This document shows, piece by piece, positions 36,403 through 46,010 of a stretch of DNA of 64,000 nucleotides. This DNA is from Monoplex corrugatus (Eukaryota > Mollusca > Gastropoda > Littorinimorpha > Ranellidae). Each line of letters opens with the position of its first letter. Position 1 is the stretch's first letter. Both the position numbers and the translations under genes were made by a program. The notes under the pieces were generated by a model, which was not told the origin of the DNA, searched no databases, and saw only the letters and a program-made list of their open reading frames with translations. The DNA is taken from NCBI GenBank assembly GCA_030674185.1, contig CM060315.1, positions 87,622,079 to 87,686,078 on the forward strand, written 5' to 3'.

Positions 36403-38415
36403 ACAGAGAAGAGAGACATTGACGTAGTTTGGCTTGATCTGGCGAATGCATATGGATCAGTTCCACACGATATGATCCAGCTGGCTCTTGAAATGTATCA
36501 CATCCCAGAAAACATCCGAACAATGCTGAGGAAGTATTTCCAAGGGTTCTCAATGCGGTTCTCTACCAAAGAATACACCACGGACTGGATAGACCTAGAG
36601 GTGGGCATTGCAATGGGCTGTGCAATCTCTCCCATACTGTTCGTGTTGGCAATGGAAGTCATCTTGAAAGCTGCAATGAAGAGTTCAGGTCCAGTGAATC
36701 TGGGAGATGGATACCAGATGCCTCCTCTGAAAGCTTTCATGGATGACACAACAGTCTTGTCCACGGATGAGGAAGAGACACACCAAATCTTAAAGCAGCT
36801 GGATGAGCTGGTGGCCTCTTCAAGAATGAGGTTCAAACCTAAGAAATCCCGAAGTCTCTCACTGCGAAAAGGAAAAGTGGCAGATTCAGTCAAATTCATG
36901 GTAGCCAACCAAGCCATCCCCACTGTCACAGAAGAGCCAGTAAAAAGTCTCGGAAGATGGTATGATGACTCCCTGAAAGACACACAAAGGGGATGTGAAA
37001 CCAAGCAAACAGCAGAAGAAGGCCTGAAGAAAATAGATAACTGCGGACTGCCAGGCAAATACAAAGTCTGGTGTCTACAGTTCATGCTGATACCAAAGCT
37101 GCTGTGGCCACTGCTAATCTATGACATTTGCACCAGCACAGTCGAAGCAATGGAAGCCAAAATCAACAAATACACAAGAAAATGGCTCGGTGTCCCACCT
37201 GGTCTCACTGATGTTGCATTCTACTGTCGTCAAGCAATGCTGAAGCTACCTCTGAAATCCATAGTGGAGGAATACAAAGTTGGAAAAGCAAGACTGTTGA
37301 GCATGCTGGAGGAATCGGAGGACAATATCGTGAGAGCAGTTCATCCAAAGCTGAGAACTGGCAGAAAGTGGAAAGTCCAAGAGGCTGTAAACAATGCCAA
37401 GAGAAACCTCAGCATCAAAGAAATAATTGGACACACGCAAACCAACAGACAGGGACTGGGAGCAACAAAAATGCAGTGGTGGTCCAAAGCCAAAGGGAAG
37501 GAAAAAAGAGACATGATCATACAGGAGTTGAAGGAAGAAGAAGATGTCAAAAGAGTGCAGAAGGCAGTCCAGCAAGGTCAACAGGGGCAATGGACAACAT
37601 GGGACAGTGCACTCCAAAGAAGTCTCAGCTGGAACGATATGTGGCACATGGCTCCTCTAAGGATAAGCTTCCTCCTCAGATCTGTATATGACCTGCTCCC
37701 CTCGAATGCAAACTTAGTGAAATGGGGGAAAGCAGACGACCCAGCATGTCCGCTCTGTCAGAAGAAACAAACAGTGGAACATGTCCTAAGCTCTTGCAAA
37801 GTAGCGCTAGCCCAAGGAAGGTATACATGGAGGCACAACCAAGTTCTGAAAGTGATCACAGATGTGGTTAGCGAAAAAACCATGACCCCAAACGCACCAA
37901 TTGCTATGACAACGTTCTACAAAGCAGGAGGGAAACAGGTCTGGCCCGAAAGGGCTATGACAACCAGCACATTGCCAAAGGGTCTTCTGGATGGAGCAGT
38001 CGACTGGGAGTGTACAGCAGACCTCCCAGAGTGGAGAAATTACCCAGATGTCATCAGCAAGACAGGCATGAGACCAGACATCGCTCTCCACTCTGACTCC
38101 TCGAAACAAGTGATTCTGATAGAACTCACTGTGCCATACGAAAGCAGAATGGAAGAAGCACATATCTACAAGACCGAAAAATACGCCGGTCTTGCCAGCA
38201 CCCTGAAGAAAGCAGGTCTGCGGGTCAAAATCTTCGCCATAGAGGTCGGGGCAAGAGGGTTTGTGGGCACCTCCGCTTATGATCTCATGAAACAACTCGC
38301 CATTTCTGGGAAGAAGAGGACTAGAGCCCTTAAAGCGATGGCAGAGGCAGCAGAAAGGAGCTCAAGCTGGATCTGGGCAAGGAGGAACCAAAAAAGTGAA
38401 CTTCATAAGGATTAA
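36403..38415 (+). pseudogene. truncated RT and restriction-like endonuclease ORF
   Basis: The reading frame is open from the truncation point and the first Met is at 36,472 (647 residues). The residues are identical to 436-1082 of the full ORF. It keeps motif B (MGCAISPILFVLAMEV), FMDD, the C-terminal zinc knuckle and the endonuclease, but lacks the N-terminal zinc finger and the fingers part of the RT. No promoter or natural start is retained, so it is listed as a truncated copy and not as a functional gene. Confidence 0.9.
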
Positions 38416-38435
38416 ATTCCCTACAGATGATGTGT

Positions 38436-38514
38436 GCCCCGTTAGCACATTGGTAAAACCGCGTACCGCAGTTCTGAAGCGCAGAATCGCCCAGGTTCGA
38501 TCCCCGGCGTGGGA
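38436..38514 (+). ncRNA. tRNA-like sequence in 3'UTR, truncated copy
   Basis: Same as the sequence at 42,186-42,264. The A box TTAGCACATTGG and B box GGTTCGATCCC are both intact, followed by 14 A residues. Listed as tRNA-like, not as a tRNA gene. Confidence 0.6.
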
Positions 38515-38682
38515 AAAAAAAAAAAAATAGACAACAGCAGAAGGGCATCCAGGAGTCATGACCTGGATGTGGCCCGGCCCCCCGAGAGTGTAAGGAATTC
38601 AGGGCCGAAACACTTGTCTAAAGGGGGTTACTTCTCTGAAGACCTTCTGTTGTCTAGCTCTCCCTAGAGTTTCTTTCTACCT

Positions 38683-38916
38683 GCACATGGTCAGTCCATT
38701 GACTTCCGGGAATAGTTCGGAGGACATTCGGGAAAGACCGAAGGACACTGGGAAAGACTAGATCTGCGGGCTTTGTGGGTTGGCTTCCCACCTTGCCTTT
38801 GATAACATGCCACGAGTTTTCCAAATGAAAGATGCTCCCAGGATTCACCGAAAGGGGGAGAGAATGATGAATCCATCGGCACTGACTCCATCACGACTGG
38901 AAACGCACAACGGACC
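38683..38916 (+). promoter_or_regulatory. 5'UTR of the R2-superclade element
   Basis: This is present only in the full copy. It contains a mildly repetitive TTCGGGAAAGACCGAAGGACA segment (GGGAAAGAC twice, about 38,729-38,757). R2-type elements often use a 5'UTR ribozyme or co-transcription with the target; I could not recognise a hepatitis-delta-like ribozyme fold by eye. Confidence 0.5.
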
Positions 38917-41900
38917 ATGATTAATGACCAGTTGGAATTTCCGTGTGCGTGTGGAAGGAGATTCACCACCAAACGCGGCATGAAGATCCACAGGACAAAA
39001 ATGGGCTGTTTGAAGACACATACGAACCAGCAGCAGCGCACTGCGATAGCAGGTGAGACGTTGGATGACCAAGGCCAGGAATTAAACCATAGTGCCAAGG
39101 ACATCCACGCTGACGGTTCTGATGCGGATTTTGCACAAGCTCTTAATGCCAAACGTGGAAAACTCAATTTGCCGCCTGCCGGTGCAAAAGAACAATGGGA
39201 GAAATTAGATGAGGAACTTGTCCTTAAGCTGAATGCGCTAATAGGGAACAGTACGCTGGAACACAAACTTGACACATACGGAGACATCATATACTCTATC
39301 TGCAGGGACACTTATGGAGTGAAGCAGCCAAAGACAAAAACGCCTCCCCAGAAATCCAGAAGACAGCAACATATGGAGAGCATCCGGAGGGAGAAAAGGA
39401 AGCTTAAAAAGCGAATGAAAACTGCCTCAGAATTCGAGAAGCAAGGGCTCCTGGAACTCTGGAAAGATCTGAAGGCCAAACACAATGCTCTCAGCAAAGT
39501 GGAATCAGCAAGGCGAAGAAAGAGCAAAAAGAAGAAGACTCAAGATCGTTTCTTCAAAGATCCCTTTGACTTTGCAAGAAAGCTGTTTGAACAACCCAAA
39601 TCAGGGACTCTCACAGTGGGCAAGGAAACCCTAGAGCAGCATCTCAGGGAAACATATTCCGATTCTCAGCGCGAGGCACCACTTGAAATCCAAAATCTGG
39701 TTTGGCCTGCAGCGCCAGAAGGAAAATTCAATAACAAACCACCAACACTGGATGAAGTGAAGAACGTAGTAAAGAAAGCCAGAGCCAAGTCAGCACCTGG
39801 ACCAAACGGAATACCATACCTGCTCTACAAGAAATGCCCAAAAGTGCTCGAGTGGCTCCACAAGATGATTCGATCAGCATGGAGGAACCAGAAGATCAGC
39901 GACCAATGGATGAGAGCTGAAGGAGTGTACATTCCGAAGGAGCAGAACTCCAGCAGCATCAATCAGTTCAGGCCAATATCACTTCTGAACGTCGAGGGGA
40001 AAATCTTCTTCTCTGTTATGGCAGCAAGATTGACAAAATACCTGACTGAAAACAAGTATCTGGATATGTCAGTCCAAAAGGGAGGCATACCAGGAATGCC
40101 TGGATGCTTGGAACATGCCACGTTGATTTGGGATGCCATCCAAAAAGCAAGAACAGAGAAGAGAGACATTGACGTAGTTTGGCTTGATCTGGCGAATGCA
40201 TATGGATCAGTTCCACACGATATGATCCAGCTGGCTCTTGAAATGTATCACATCCCAGAAAACATCCGAACAATGCTGAGGAAGTATTTCCAAGGGTTCT
40301 CAATGCGGTTCTCTACCAAAGAATACACCACGGACTGGATAGACCTAGAGGTGGGCATTGCAATGGGCTGTGCAATCTCTCCCATACTGTTCGTGTTGGC
40401 AATGGAAGTCATCTTGAAAGCTGCAATGAAGAGTTCAGGTCCAGTGAATCTGGGAGATGGATACCAGATGCCTCCTCTGAAAGCTTTCATGGATGACACA
40501 ACAGTCTTGTCCACGGATGAGGAAGAGACACACCAAATCTTAAAGCAGCTGGATGAGCTGGTGGCCTCTTCAAGAATGAGGTTCAAACCTAAGAAATCCC
40601 GAAGTCTCTCACTGCGAAAAGGAAAAGTGGCAGATTCAGTCAAATTCATGGTAGCCAACCAAGCCATCCCCACTGTCACAGAAGAGCCAGTAAAAAGTCT
40701 CGGAAGATGGTATGATGACTCCCTGAAAGACACACAAAGGGGATGTGAAACCAAGCAAACAGCAGAAGAAGGCCTGAAGAAAATAGATAACTGCGGACTG
40801 CCAGGCAAATACAAAGTCTGGTGTCTACAGTTCATGCTGATACCAAAGCTGCTGTGGCCACTGCTAATCTATGACATTTGCACCAGCACAGTCGAAGCAA
40901 TGGAAGCCAAAATCAACAAATACACAAGAAAATGGCTCGGTGTCCCACCTGGTCTCACTGATGTTGCATTCTACTGTCGTCAAGCAATGCTGAAGCTACC
41001 TCTGAAATCCATAGTGGAGGAATACAAAGTTGGAAAAGCAAGACTGTTGAGCATGCTGGAGGAATCGGAGGACAATATCGTGAGAGCAGTTCATCCAAAG
41101 CTGAGAACTGGCAGAAAGTGGAAAGTCCAAGAGGCTGTAAACAATGCCAAGAGAAACCTCAGCATCAAAGAAATAATTGGACACACGCAAACCAACAGAC
41201 AGGGACTGGGAGCAACAAAAATGCAGTGGTGGTCCAAAGCCAAAGGGAAGGAAAAAAGAGACATGATCATACAGGAGTTGAAGGAAGAAGAAGATGTCAA
41301 AAGAGTGCAGAAGGCAGTCCAGCAAGGTCAACAGGGGCAATGGACAACATGGGACAGTGCACTCCAAAGAAGTCTCAGCTGGAACGATATGTGGCACATG
41401 GCTCCTCTAAGGATAAGCTTCCTCCTCAGATCTGTATATGACCTGCTCCCCTCGAATGCAAACTTAGTGAAATGGGGGAAAGCAGACGACCCAGCATGTC
41501 CGCTCTGTCAGAAGAAACAAACAGTGGAACATGTCCTAAGCTCTTGCAAAGTAGCGCTAGCCCAAGGAAGGTATACATGGAGGCACAACCAAGTTCTGAA
41601 AGTGATCACAGATGTGGTTAGCGAAAAAACCATGACCCCAAACGCACCAATTGCTATGACAACGTTCTACAAAGCAGGAGGGAAACAGGTCTGGCCCGAA
41701 AGGGCTATGACAACCAGCACATTGCCAAAGGGTCTTCTGGATGGAGCAGTCGACTGGGAGTGTACAGCAGACCTCCCAGAGTGGAGAAATTACCCAGATG
41801 TCATCAGCAAGACAGGCATGAGACCAGACATCGCTCTCCACTCTGACTCCTCGAAACAAGTGATTCTGATAGAACTCACTGTGCCATACGAAAGCAGAAT

Positions 41901-42165
41901 GGAAGAAGCACATATCTACAAGACCGAAAAATACGCCGGTCTTGCCAGCACCCTGAAGAAAGCAGGTCTGCGGGTCAAAATCTTCGCCATAGAGGTCGGG
42001 GCAAGAGGGTTTGTGGGCACCTCCGCTTATGATCTCATGAAACAACTCGCCATTTCTGGGAAGAAGAGGACTAGAGCCCTTAAAGCGATGGCAGAGGCAG
42101 CAGAAAGGAGCTCAAGCTGGATCTGGGCAAGGAGGAACCAAAAAAGTGAACTTCATAAGGATTAA
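38917..42165 (+). CDS. retrotransposon protein: zinc finger, RT, restriction-like endonuclease
   Basis: A single open frame of 1082 residues without internal stops. The N-terminus has a CCHC-type finger (C10-A-C12...H25...C31, within CACGRRFTTKRGMKIHRTKM) that should bind target DNA. RT motifs follow: SAPGPNGIPYLLYKKCPK, QFRPISLLNVEGKIFFSV, VQKGGIPGMPGCLEH, VVWLDLANAYGSVPH (motif A, D424), MGCAISPILFVLAMEVIL (motif B) and AFMDDTTVLS (motif C, D526/D527). The C-terminal part has the zinc knuckle CPLCQKKQTVEHVLSSC (C861, C864, H872, C877) and a PD-(D/E)xK-like nuclease core: RPD971, then E986 in VILIELTVPYE. All expected catalytic residues are present, so it looks competent for target-primed reverse transcription. 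The start at 38,917 puts the zinc finger 9 residues in, as in related proteins. No second ORF is seen. Confidence 0.95.
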   Translation: MINDQLEFPCACGRRFTTKRGMKIHRTKMGCLKTHTNQQQRTAIAGETLDDQGQELNHSAKDIHADGSDADFAQALNAKRGKLNLPPAGAKEQWEKLDEELVLKLNALIGNSTLEHKLDTYGDIIYSICRDTYGVKQPKTKTPPQKSRRQQHMESIRREKRKLKKRMKTASEFEKQGLLELWKDLKAKHNALSKVESARRRKSKKKKTQDRFFKDPFDFARKLFEQPKSGTLTVGKETLEQHLRETYSDSQREAPLEIQNLVWPAAPEGKFNNKPPTLDEVKNVVKKARAKSAPGPNGIPYLLYKKCPKVLEWLHKMIRSAWRNQKISDQWMRAEGVYIPKEQNSSSINQFRPISLLNVEGKIFFSVMAARLTKYLTENKYLDMSVQKGGIPGMPGCLEHATLIWDAIQKARTEKRDIDVVWLDLANAYGSVPHDMIQLALEMYHIPENIRTMLRKYFQGFSMRFSTKEYTTDWIDLEVGIAMGCAISPILFVLAMEVILKAAMKSSGPVNLGDGYQMPPLKAFMDDTTVLSTDEEETHQILKQLDELVASSRMRFKPKKSRSLSLRKGKVADSVKFMVANQAIPTVTEEPVKSLGRWYDDSLKDTQRGCETKQTAEEGLKKIDNCGLPGKYKVWCLQFMLIPKLLWPLLIYDICTSTVEAMEAKINKYTRKWLGVPPGLTDVAFYCRQAMLKLPLKSIVEEYKVGKARLLSMLEESEDNIVRAVHPKLRTGRKWKVQEAVNNAKRNLSIKEIIGHTQTNRQGLGATKMQWWSKAKGKEKRDMIIQELKEEEDVKRVQKAVQQGQQGQWTTWDSALQRSLSWNDMWHMAPLRISFLLRSVYDLLPSNANLVKWGKADDPACPLCQKKQTVEHVLSSCKVALAQGRYTWRHNQVLKVITDVVSEKTMTPNAPIAMTTFYKAGGKQVWPERAMTTSTLPKGLLDGAVDWECTADLPEWRNYPDVISKTGMRPDIALHSDSSKQVILIELTVPYESRMEEAHIYKTEKYAGLASTLKKAGLRVKIFAIEVGARGFVGTSAYDLMKQLAISGKKRTRALKAMAEAAERSSSWIWARRNQKSELHKD

Positions 42166-42185
42166 ATTCCCTACAGATGATGTGT

Positions 42186-42264
42186 GCCCCGTTAGCACAT
42201 TGGTAAAACCGCGTACCGCAGTTCTGAAGCGCAGAATCGCCCAGGTTCGATCCCCGGCGTGGGA
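42186..42264 (+). ncRNA. tRNA-like sequence in 3'UTR, full copy
   Basis: 79 nt lying 20 nt after the stop codon. The A box TTAGCACATTGG (42,192-42,203) and B box GGTTCGATCCC (42,244-42,254) are at tRNA spacing. The T arm can form four of five pairs with a canonical TTCGATC loop, while the acceptor stem pairs only partly (CCC with GGG), so this is tRNA-derived and not a working tRNA. It is followed directly by 13 A residues. No TTTT terminator occurs downstream until the flanking satellite, so a polymerase III transcript would run through the whole LINE 3' end. Confidence 0.65.
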
Positions 42265-42276
42265 AAAAAAAAAAAA

Positions 42277-42405
42277 TAGACAACAGCAGAAGGGCATCCA
42301 GGAGTCATGACCTGGATGTGGCCCGGCCCCCCGAGAGTGTAAGGAATTCAGGGCCGAAACACTTGTCTAAAGGGGGTTACTTCTCTGAAGACCTTCTGTT
42401 GTCTA
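42277..42405 (+). promoter_or_regulatory. 3'UTR long-range stem, probable RT recognition domain
   Basis: TAGACAACAGCAGAAGG at 42,277-42,293 pairs with CCTTCTGTTGTCTA at 42,392-42,405 (14 pairs with a small bulge). This encloses about 98 nt of GC-rich 3'UTR that includes the complementary CATCCAGGAGTCATG / CATGACCTGGATG pair. R2-type enzymes recognise a folded 3'UTR of this kind; the recognition role is inferred. The same stem is present in the truncated copy. Confidence 0.55.
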
Positions 42406-42431
42406 GCTCTCCCTAGAGTTTCTTTCTACCT

Positions 42432-43240
42432 ATGGTAGGGGTCGTTGTTTTGTTTAGTTTGCAGTATTACAGTATATGGTAGGGGTCGTTGTTTTATTTA
42501 GTTTGCAGTATTACAGTATATGGTAGGGGTCGTTGTTTTATTTAGTTTGCAGTATTACAGTATATGGTAGGGGTCGTTGTTTTATTTAGTTTGCAGTATT
42601 ACAGTATATGGTAGGGGTCGTTGTTTTGTTTAGTTTGCAGTATTACAGTATATAGTAGGAGTTGTTGTTTTGTTTAGTTTGCAGTATTACAGTATATGGT
42701 AGGGGTCGTTGTTTTGTTTAGTTTGCAGTATTACAGTATATAGTAGGAGTGGTTGTTTTGTGTAGTTTGCAGTATTACAGTATATGGTAGGGGTCGTTGT
42801 TTTGTTTAGTTTGCAGTATTACAGTATATGGTAGGGGTCGTTGTTTTGTTTAGTTTGCAGTATTACAGTATATAGTAGGAGTTGTTGTTTTGTTTAGTTT
42901 GCAGTATTACAGTATATGGTAGGAGTTGTTGTTTTGTTTAGTTTGCAGTATTACAGTATATAGTAGGGGTCATTGTTTTGTTTAGTTTGCAGTATTACAG
43001 TATATGGTAGGGGTCATTGTTTTGTTTAGTTTGCAGTATTACAGTATATAGTAGGGGTCATTGTTTTGTTTAGTTTGCAGTATTACAGTATATAGTAGGG
43101 GTCATTGTTTTGTTTAGTTTGCAGTATTACAGTATATAGTAGGAGTGGTTGTTTTGTGTAGTTTGCAGTATTACAGTATATGGTAGGGGTCGTTGTTTTG
43201 TGTAGTTTGCGATATTACAGTATCTGCTTTGCTGATTAAC
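42432..43240. repeat. 44-bp minisatellite, right arm
   Basis: About 18 copies of the unit seen at 35,958-36,391, starting in register at ATGGTAGGGGTCG. Variants differ at the GTCG/GTTG/GTGG and TATAG/TATGG positions. Confidence 0.97.
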
Positions 43241-43880
43241 GCATGCCTGAGGGGAGGTGCATTTTTTGTTTTTGTTTTCTGTTTTATCTTTCCATTTTTC
43301 AATCATAACAACAACACTAACGGTTTAACATCTGAAACCGGATGACTTTAGATCATCAGAAATAAAAATGACAGTGATGTTACTAAAGCAGAAGTAGTTA
43401 CTATAGGGAGCACATTTCATTACACTGCTGACTGAAACTTTTTGTTTAAATGGATTGGTTGCTTGCAAGACACTGAGCACCCTTTAAATAGATTTTTTTT
43501 TTTTTTAGTGTTATGTTGTTGTTTTTTTCAAATTGTTTAGTCTACACTATGCGGCAGTATATGTTCCTGCATAGTCTGCGTGGACGTGCATGCTGAGTGT
43601 TCTCATGTTTCCGTACGCCTCCAGACATTGATATGACGTATTTGATATTCTGCATGCATATGTACATACACTGATACAGAAAGAGGATTTGGGCATCAAC
43701 AGGCCTGCACATATGATGACCTGGGAGATTGAAGGTACAATCTCCATCTTTTACCTACCCAGGCAGGAGATACCAGATCCTCTTGTTAGAAGTGTGCGTC
43801 TAACCAGTCGACTAAACCAAAATCACCTCCAACATTGATGTTGGTGCCAGTAATCTGTAACAAGACAAGAAAGAGAAGAA
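43241..43880. other. BRIX1 intron 3, nothing firm
   Basis: AT-rich intron. About 43,690-43,830 has a tRNA-like SINE flavour (TGAAGGTACAATCTCCATC), but boxes are degenerate. No gene. Confidence 0.5.
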
Positions 43881-43882
43881 CA

Positions 43883-45790
43883 GTTACAGTGTACAATGAG
43901 ACCATTTGCTGTTTGTGTTAGAACAGTTACAGTGTACAATGTGACCATTTGCTGTTTGTGTTAGAACAGTTACAGTGTACAATGTGACCATTTGCTGTTT
44001 GTGTCAGAACAGTTACAGTGTACAATGTGACCATTGCTGTTTGTGTTAGAACAGTTACAGTGTACAATGTGACCATTTGCTGTTTGTGTTAGAACAGTTA
44101 CAGTGTACAATGTGACCATTTGCTGTTTGTGTTAGAACAGTGTACAGTGGGACCATTTGCTGTTTGTGTTAGAACAGTGTACAGTGAGACCATTTGCTGT
44201 TTGTGTTAGAACAGTTACAGTGTACAATGTGACCATTTGCTGTTTGTGTTAGAACAGTGTACAATGGGACCATTTGCTCTTTGTGTTAGAACAGTGTACA
44301 GTGAGACCATTTGCTGTTTGTGTTAGAACAGTTACAGTGTACAATGTGACCATTTGCTGTTTGTGTTAGAACAGTGTACAGTGGGACCATTTGCTGTTTG
44401 TGTTAGAACAGTGTACAGTGGACCATTTGCTGTTTGTGTTAGAACAGTGTACAATGTGACCATTTGTTGTTTGTGTTAGAACAGTGTACAATGTGACCAT
44501 TTGCTGTTTGTGTTAGAACAGTGTACAGTGGGACCATTTGCTGTTTGTGTTAGAACAGTGTACAGTGTGACCATTTGCTGTTTGTGTTAGAACAGTGTAC
44601 AGTGGGACCATTTGCTGTTTGTGTTAGAACAGTGTACAGTGTGACCATTTGTTGTTTGTGTTAGAACAGTGTACAGTGTGACCATTTGTTGTTTGTGTTA
44701 GAACAGTGTACAATGTGACCATTTGCTGTTTGTGTTAGAACAGTGTACAGTGTAACCATTTGCTGTTTGTGTTAGAACAGTGTACATTGGGACCATTTGC
44801 TGTTTGTGTTAGAACAGTGTACAGTGTGACCATTTGTTGTTTGTGTTAGAACAGTGTACAGTGGGACCATTTGCTGTTTGTGTTAGAACAGTGTACAGTG
44901 TAACCATTTGCTGTTTGTGTTAGAACAGTGTACAGTGAGACCATTTGCTGTTTGTGTTAGAACAATTACAGTGTAAAATGTGACCATTTGCTGTTTGTGT
45001 TAGAACAGTGTACAGTGGGACCATTTGCTGTTTGTGTTAGAACAGTTACAGTGTACAATGTGACCATTTGCTGTTTGTGTTAGAACAGTGTACAGTGGAC
45101 CATTTGCTGTTTGTGTTAGAACAGTGTACGGTGGGACCATTTGCTGTTTGTGTTAGAACAGTGTACGGTGGGACCATTTGCTGTTTGTGTTAGAACAGTG
45201 TACAATGTGACCATTTGCTGTTTGTGTTAGAACAGTGTACGGTGGGACCATTTGCTGTTTGTGTTAGAACAGTGTACGGTGGGACCATTTGCTGTTTGTG
45301 TTAGAACAGTGTACAGTGGGACCATTTGTTGTTTGTGTTAGAACAGTGTACAGTGTAACCATTTGCTGTTTGTGTTAGAACAGTGTACAGTGGTGACCAT
45401 TTGCTGTTTATGTTAGAACAGTGTACAGTGTAACCATTTGCTGTTTGTGTTAGAACAGTGTACAGTGTAACCATTTGCTGTTTATGTTAGAACAGTGTAC
45501 AATGTGACCATTTGTTGTTTGTGTTAGAACAGTGTACAGTGTAACCATTTGCTGTTTGTGTTAGAACAGTGTACAGTGTGACCATTTGCTGTTTGTTTTA
45601 GAACAGTATACAATGTGACCATTTGCTGTTTGTGTAAGAACAGTGTACAGTGGGACCATTTGCTGTTTGTGTTAGAACAGTATACAGTGTAACCATTTGC
45701 TGTTTGTGTTAGAACAGTATACAGTGTAACCATTTGCTGTTTGTGTTAGAACAGTGTACAGTGTAACCATTTGCTGTTTGTGTTATGTTA
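43883..45790. repeat. 37/43-bp minisatellite
   Basis: About 50 copies of a unit with GTGTTAGAACAGTGTACA and GACCATTTGCTGTTT. The basic unit is 37 bp; a 43-bp variant with an extra AGTTAC predominates at the left end and reappears irregularly. The array ends only 54 bp before BRIX1 exon 4. Confidence 0.97.
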
Positions 45791-45843
45791 CATTTAGTGT
45801 TGACTGACATTGATCCTGATTTTCATGTTTGTTGTTCTGGCAG

Positions 45844-45914
45844 ATTTGTGAGATGAAGAACTGTAACAAGTGCATCTTCTTTGAGTCCAGGAAGAAGCAA
45901 GACCTCTATATGTG
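45844..45914 (+). CDS. BRIX1: BRIX1 exon 4
   Basis: 71 nt, phase 0 in and phase 2 out, with acceptor TTGTTCTGGCAG and donor GTGAGG. It encodes residues 98-120 plus two bases: [20 protein letters not shown] and LYM(W), matching vertebrate [25 protein letters not shown] long (TG)n/(CGTG)n tract begins 11 bp after the donor, and a minisatellite ends 54 bp before the acceptor, so the exon is squeezed between repeats. Confidence 0.97.
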
Positions 45915-45924
45915 GTGAGGAGTA

Positions 45925-45925
<1 letters not shown>

Positions 45926-46010
<85 letters not shown>

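Larger units (their letters stand above)
36390..38682 (+). mobile_element. 5'-truncated copy of the R2-superclade element
   Basis: It matches the full copy with a constant offset of 3,750 bp. The only difference I noticed is one A in the 3'UTR A-run (14 here, 13 in the full copy). The 5' end is cut within RT motif A; the first 13 bases (ACAGAGAAGAGAG) are present twice in tandem. The 3' end, ...TTTCTTTCTACCT at 38,682, abuts the first base of the full-length copy with nothing between. It lies in BRIX1 intron 3, same strand as the gene. Confidence 0.95.
38683..42431 (+). mobile_element. full-length RLE-type non-LTR retrotransposon (R2 superclade)
   Basis: A 3.75-kb element with a 5'UTR of 234 bp, one 1082-codon ORF and a 3'UTR of about 265 bp. 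Boundaries are set by the exact joint with the truncated copy (38,682|38,683) and by the return of the 44-bp satellite at 42,432. The 3' end is not poly-A; the A-run is internal. The 3'UTR has a tRNA-like domain and a long-range stem (42,277-42,293 with 42,392-42,405). The order zinc finger, RT, zinc knuckle, PD-type endonuclease places it with R2/R4/Hero-type elements; the exact clade needs a tree. It lies in BRIX1 intron 3 on the sense strand. Confidence 0.93.

Noticed and set aside
42186..42264. A genuine tRNA gene
   Set aside because: A and B boxes are good, but acceptor and D stems do not pair properly and no convincing anticodon arm forms. It is tRNA-derived, not a tRNA.
40248..42297. 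Minus-strand open frames within the retrotransposon ORF
   Set aside because: They are antisense shadows of the 1082-codon protein and repeat exactly in the truncated copy.
36390..42431. Assembly duplication as the explanation for the two LINE copies
   Set aside because: It cannot be ruled out without reads. However, the truncated copy has its own satellite junction with a private 13-bp duplication, and its A-run differs in length, which a simple assembly duplication would not produce.
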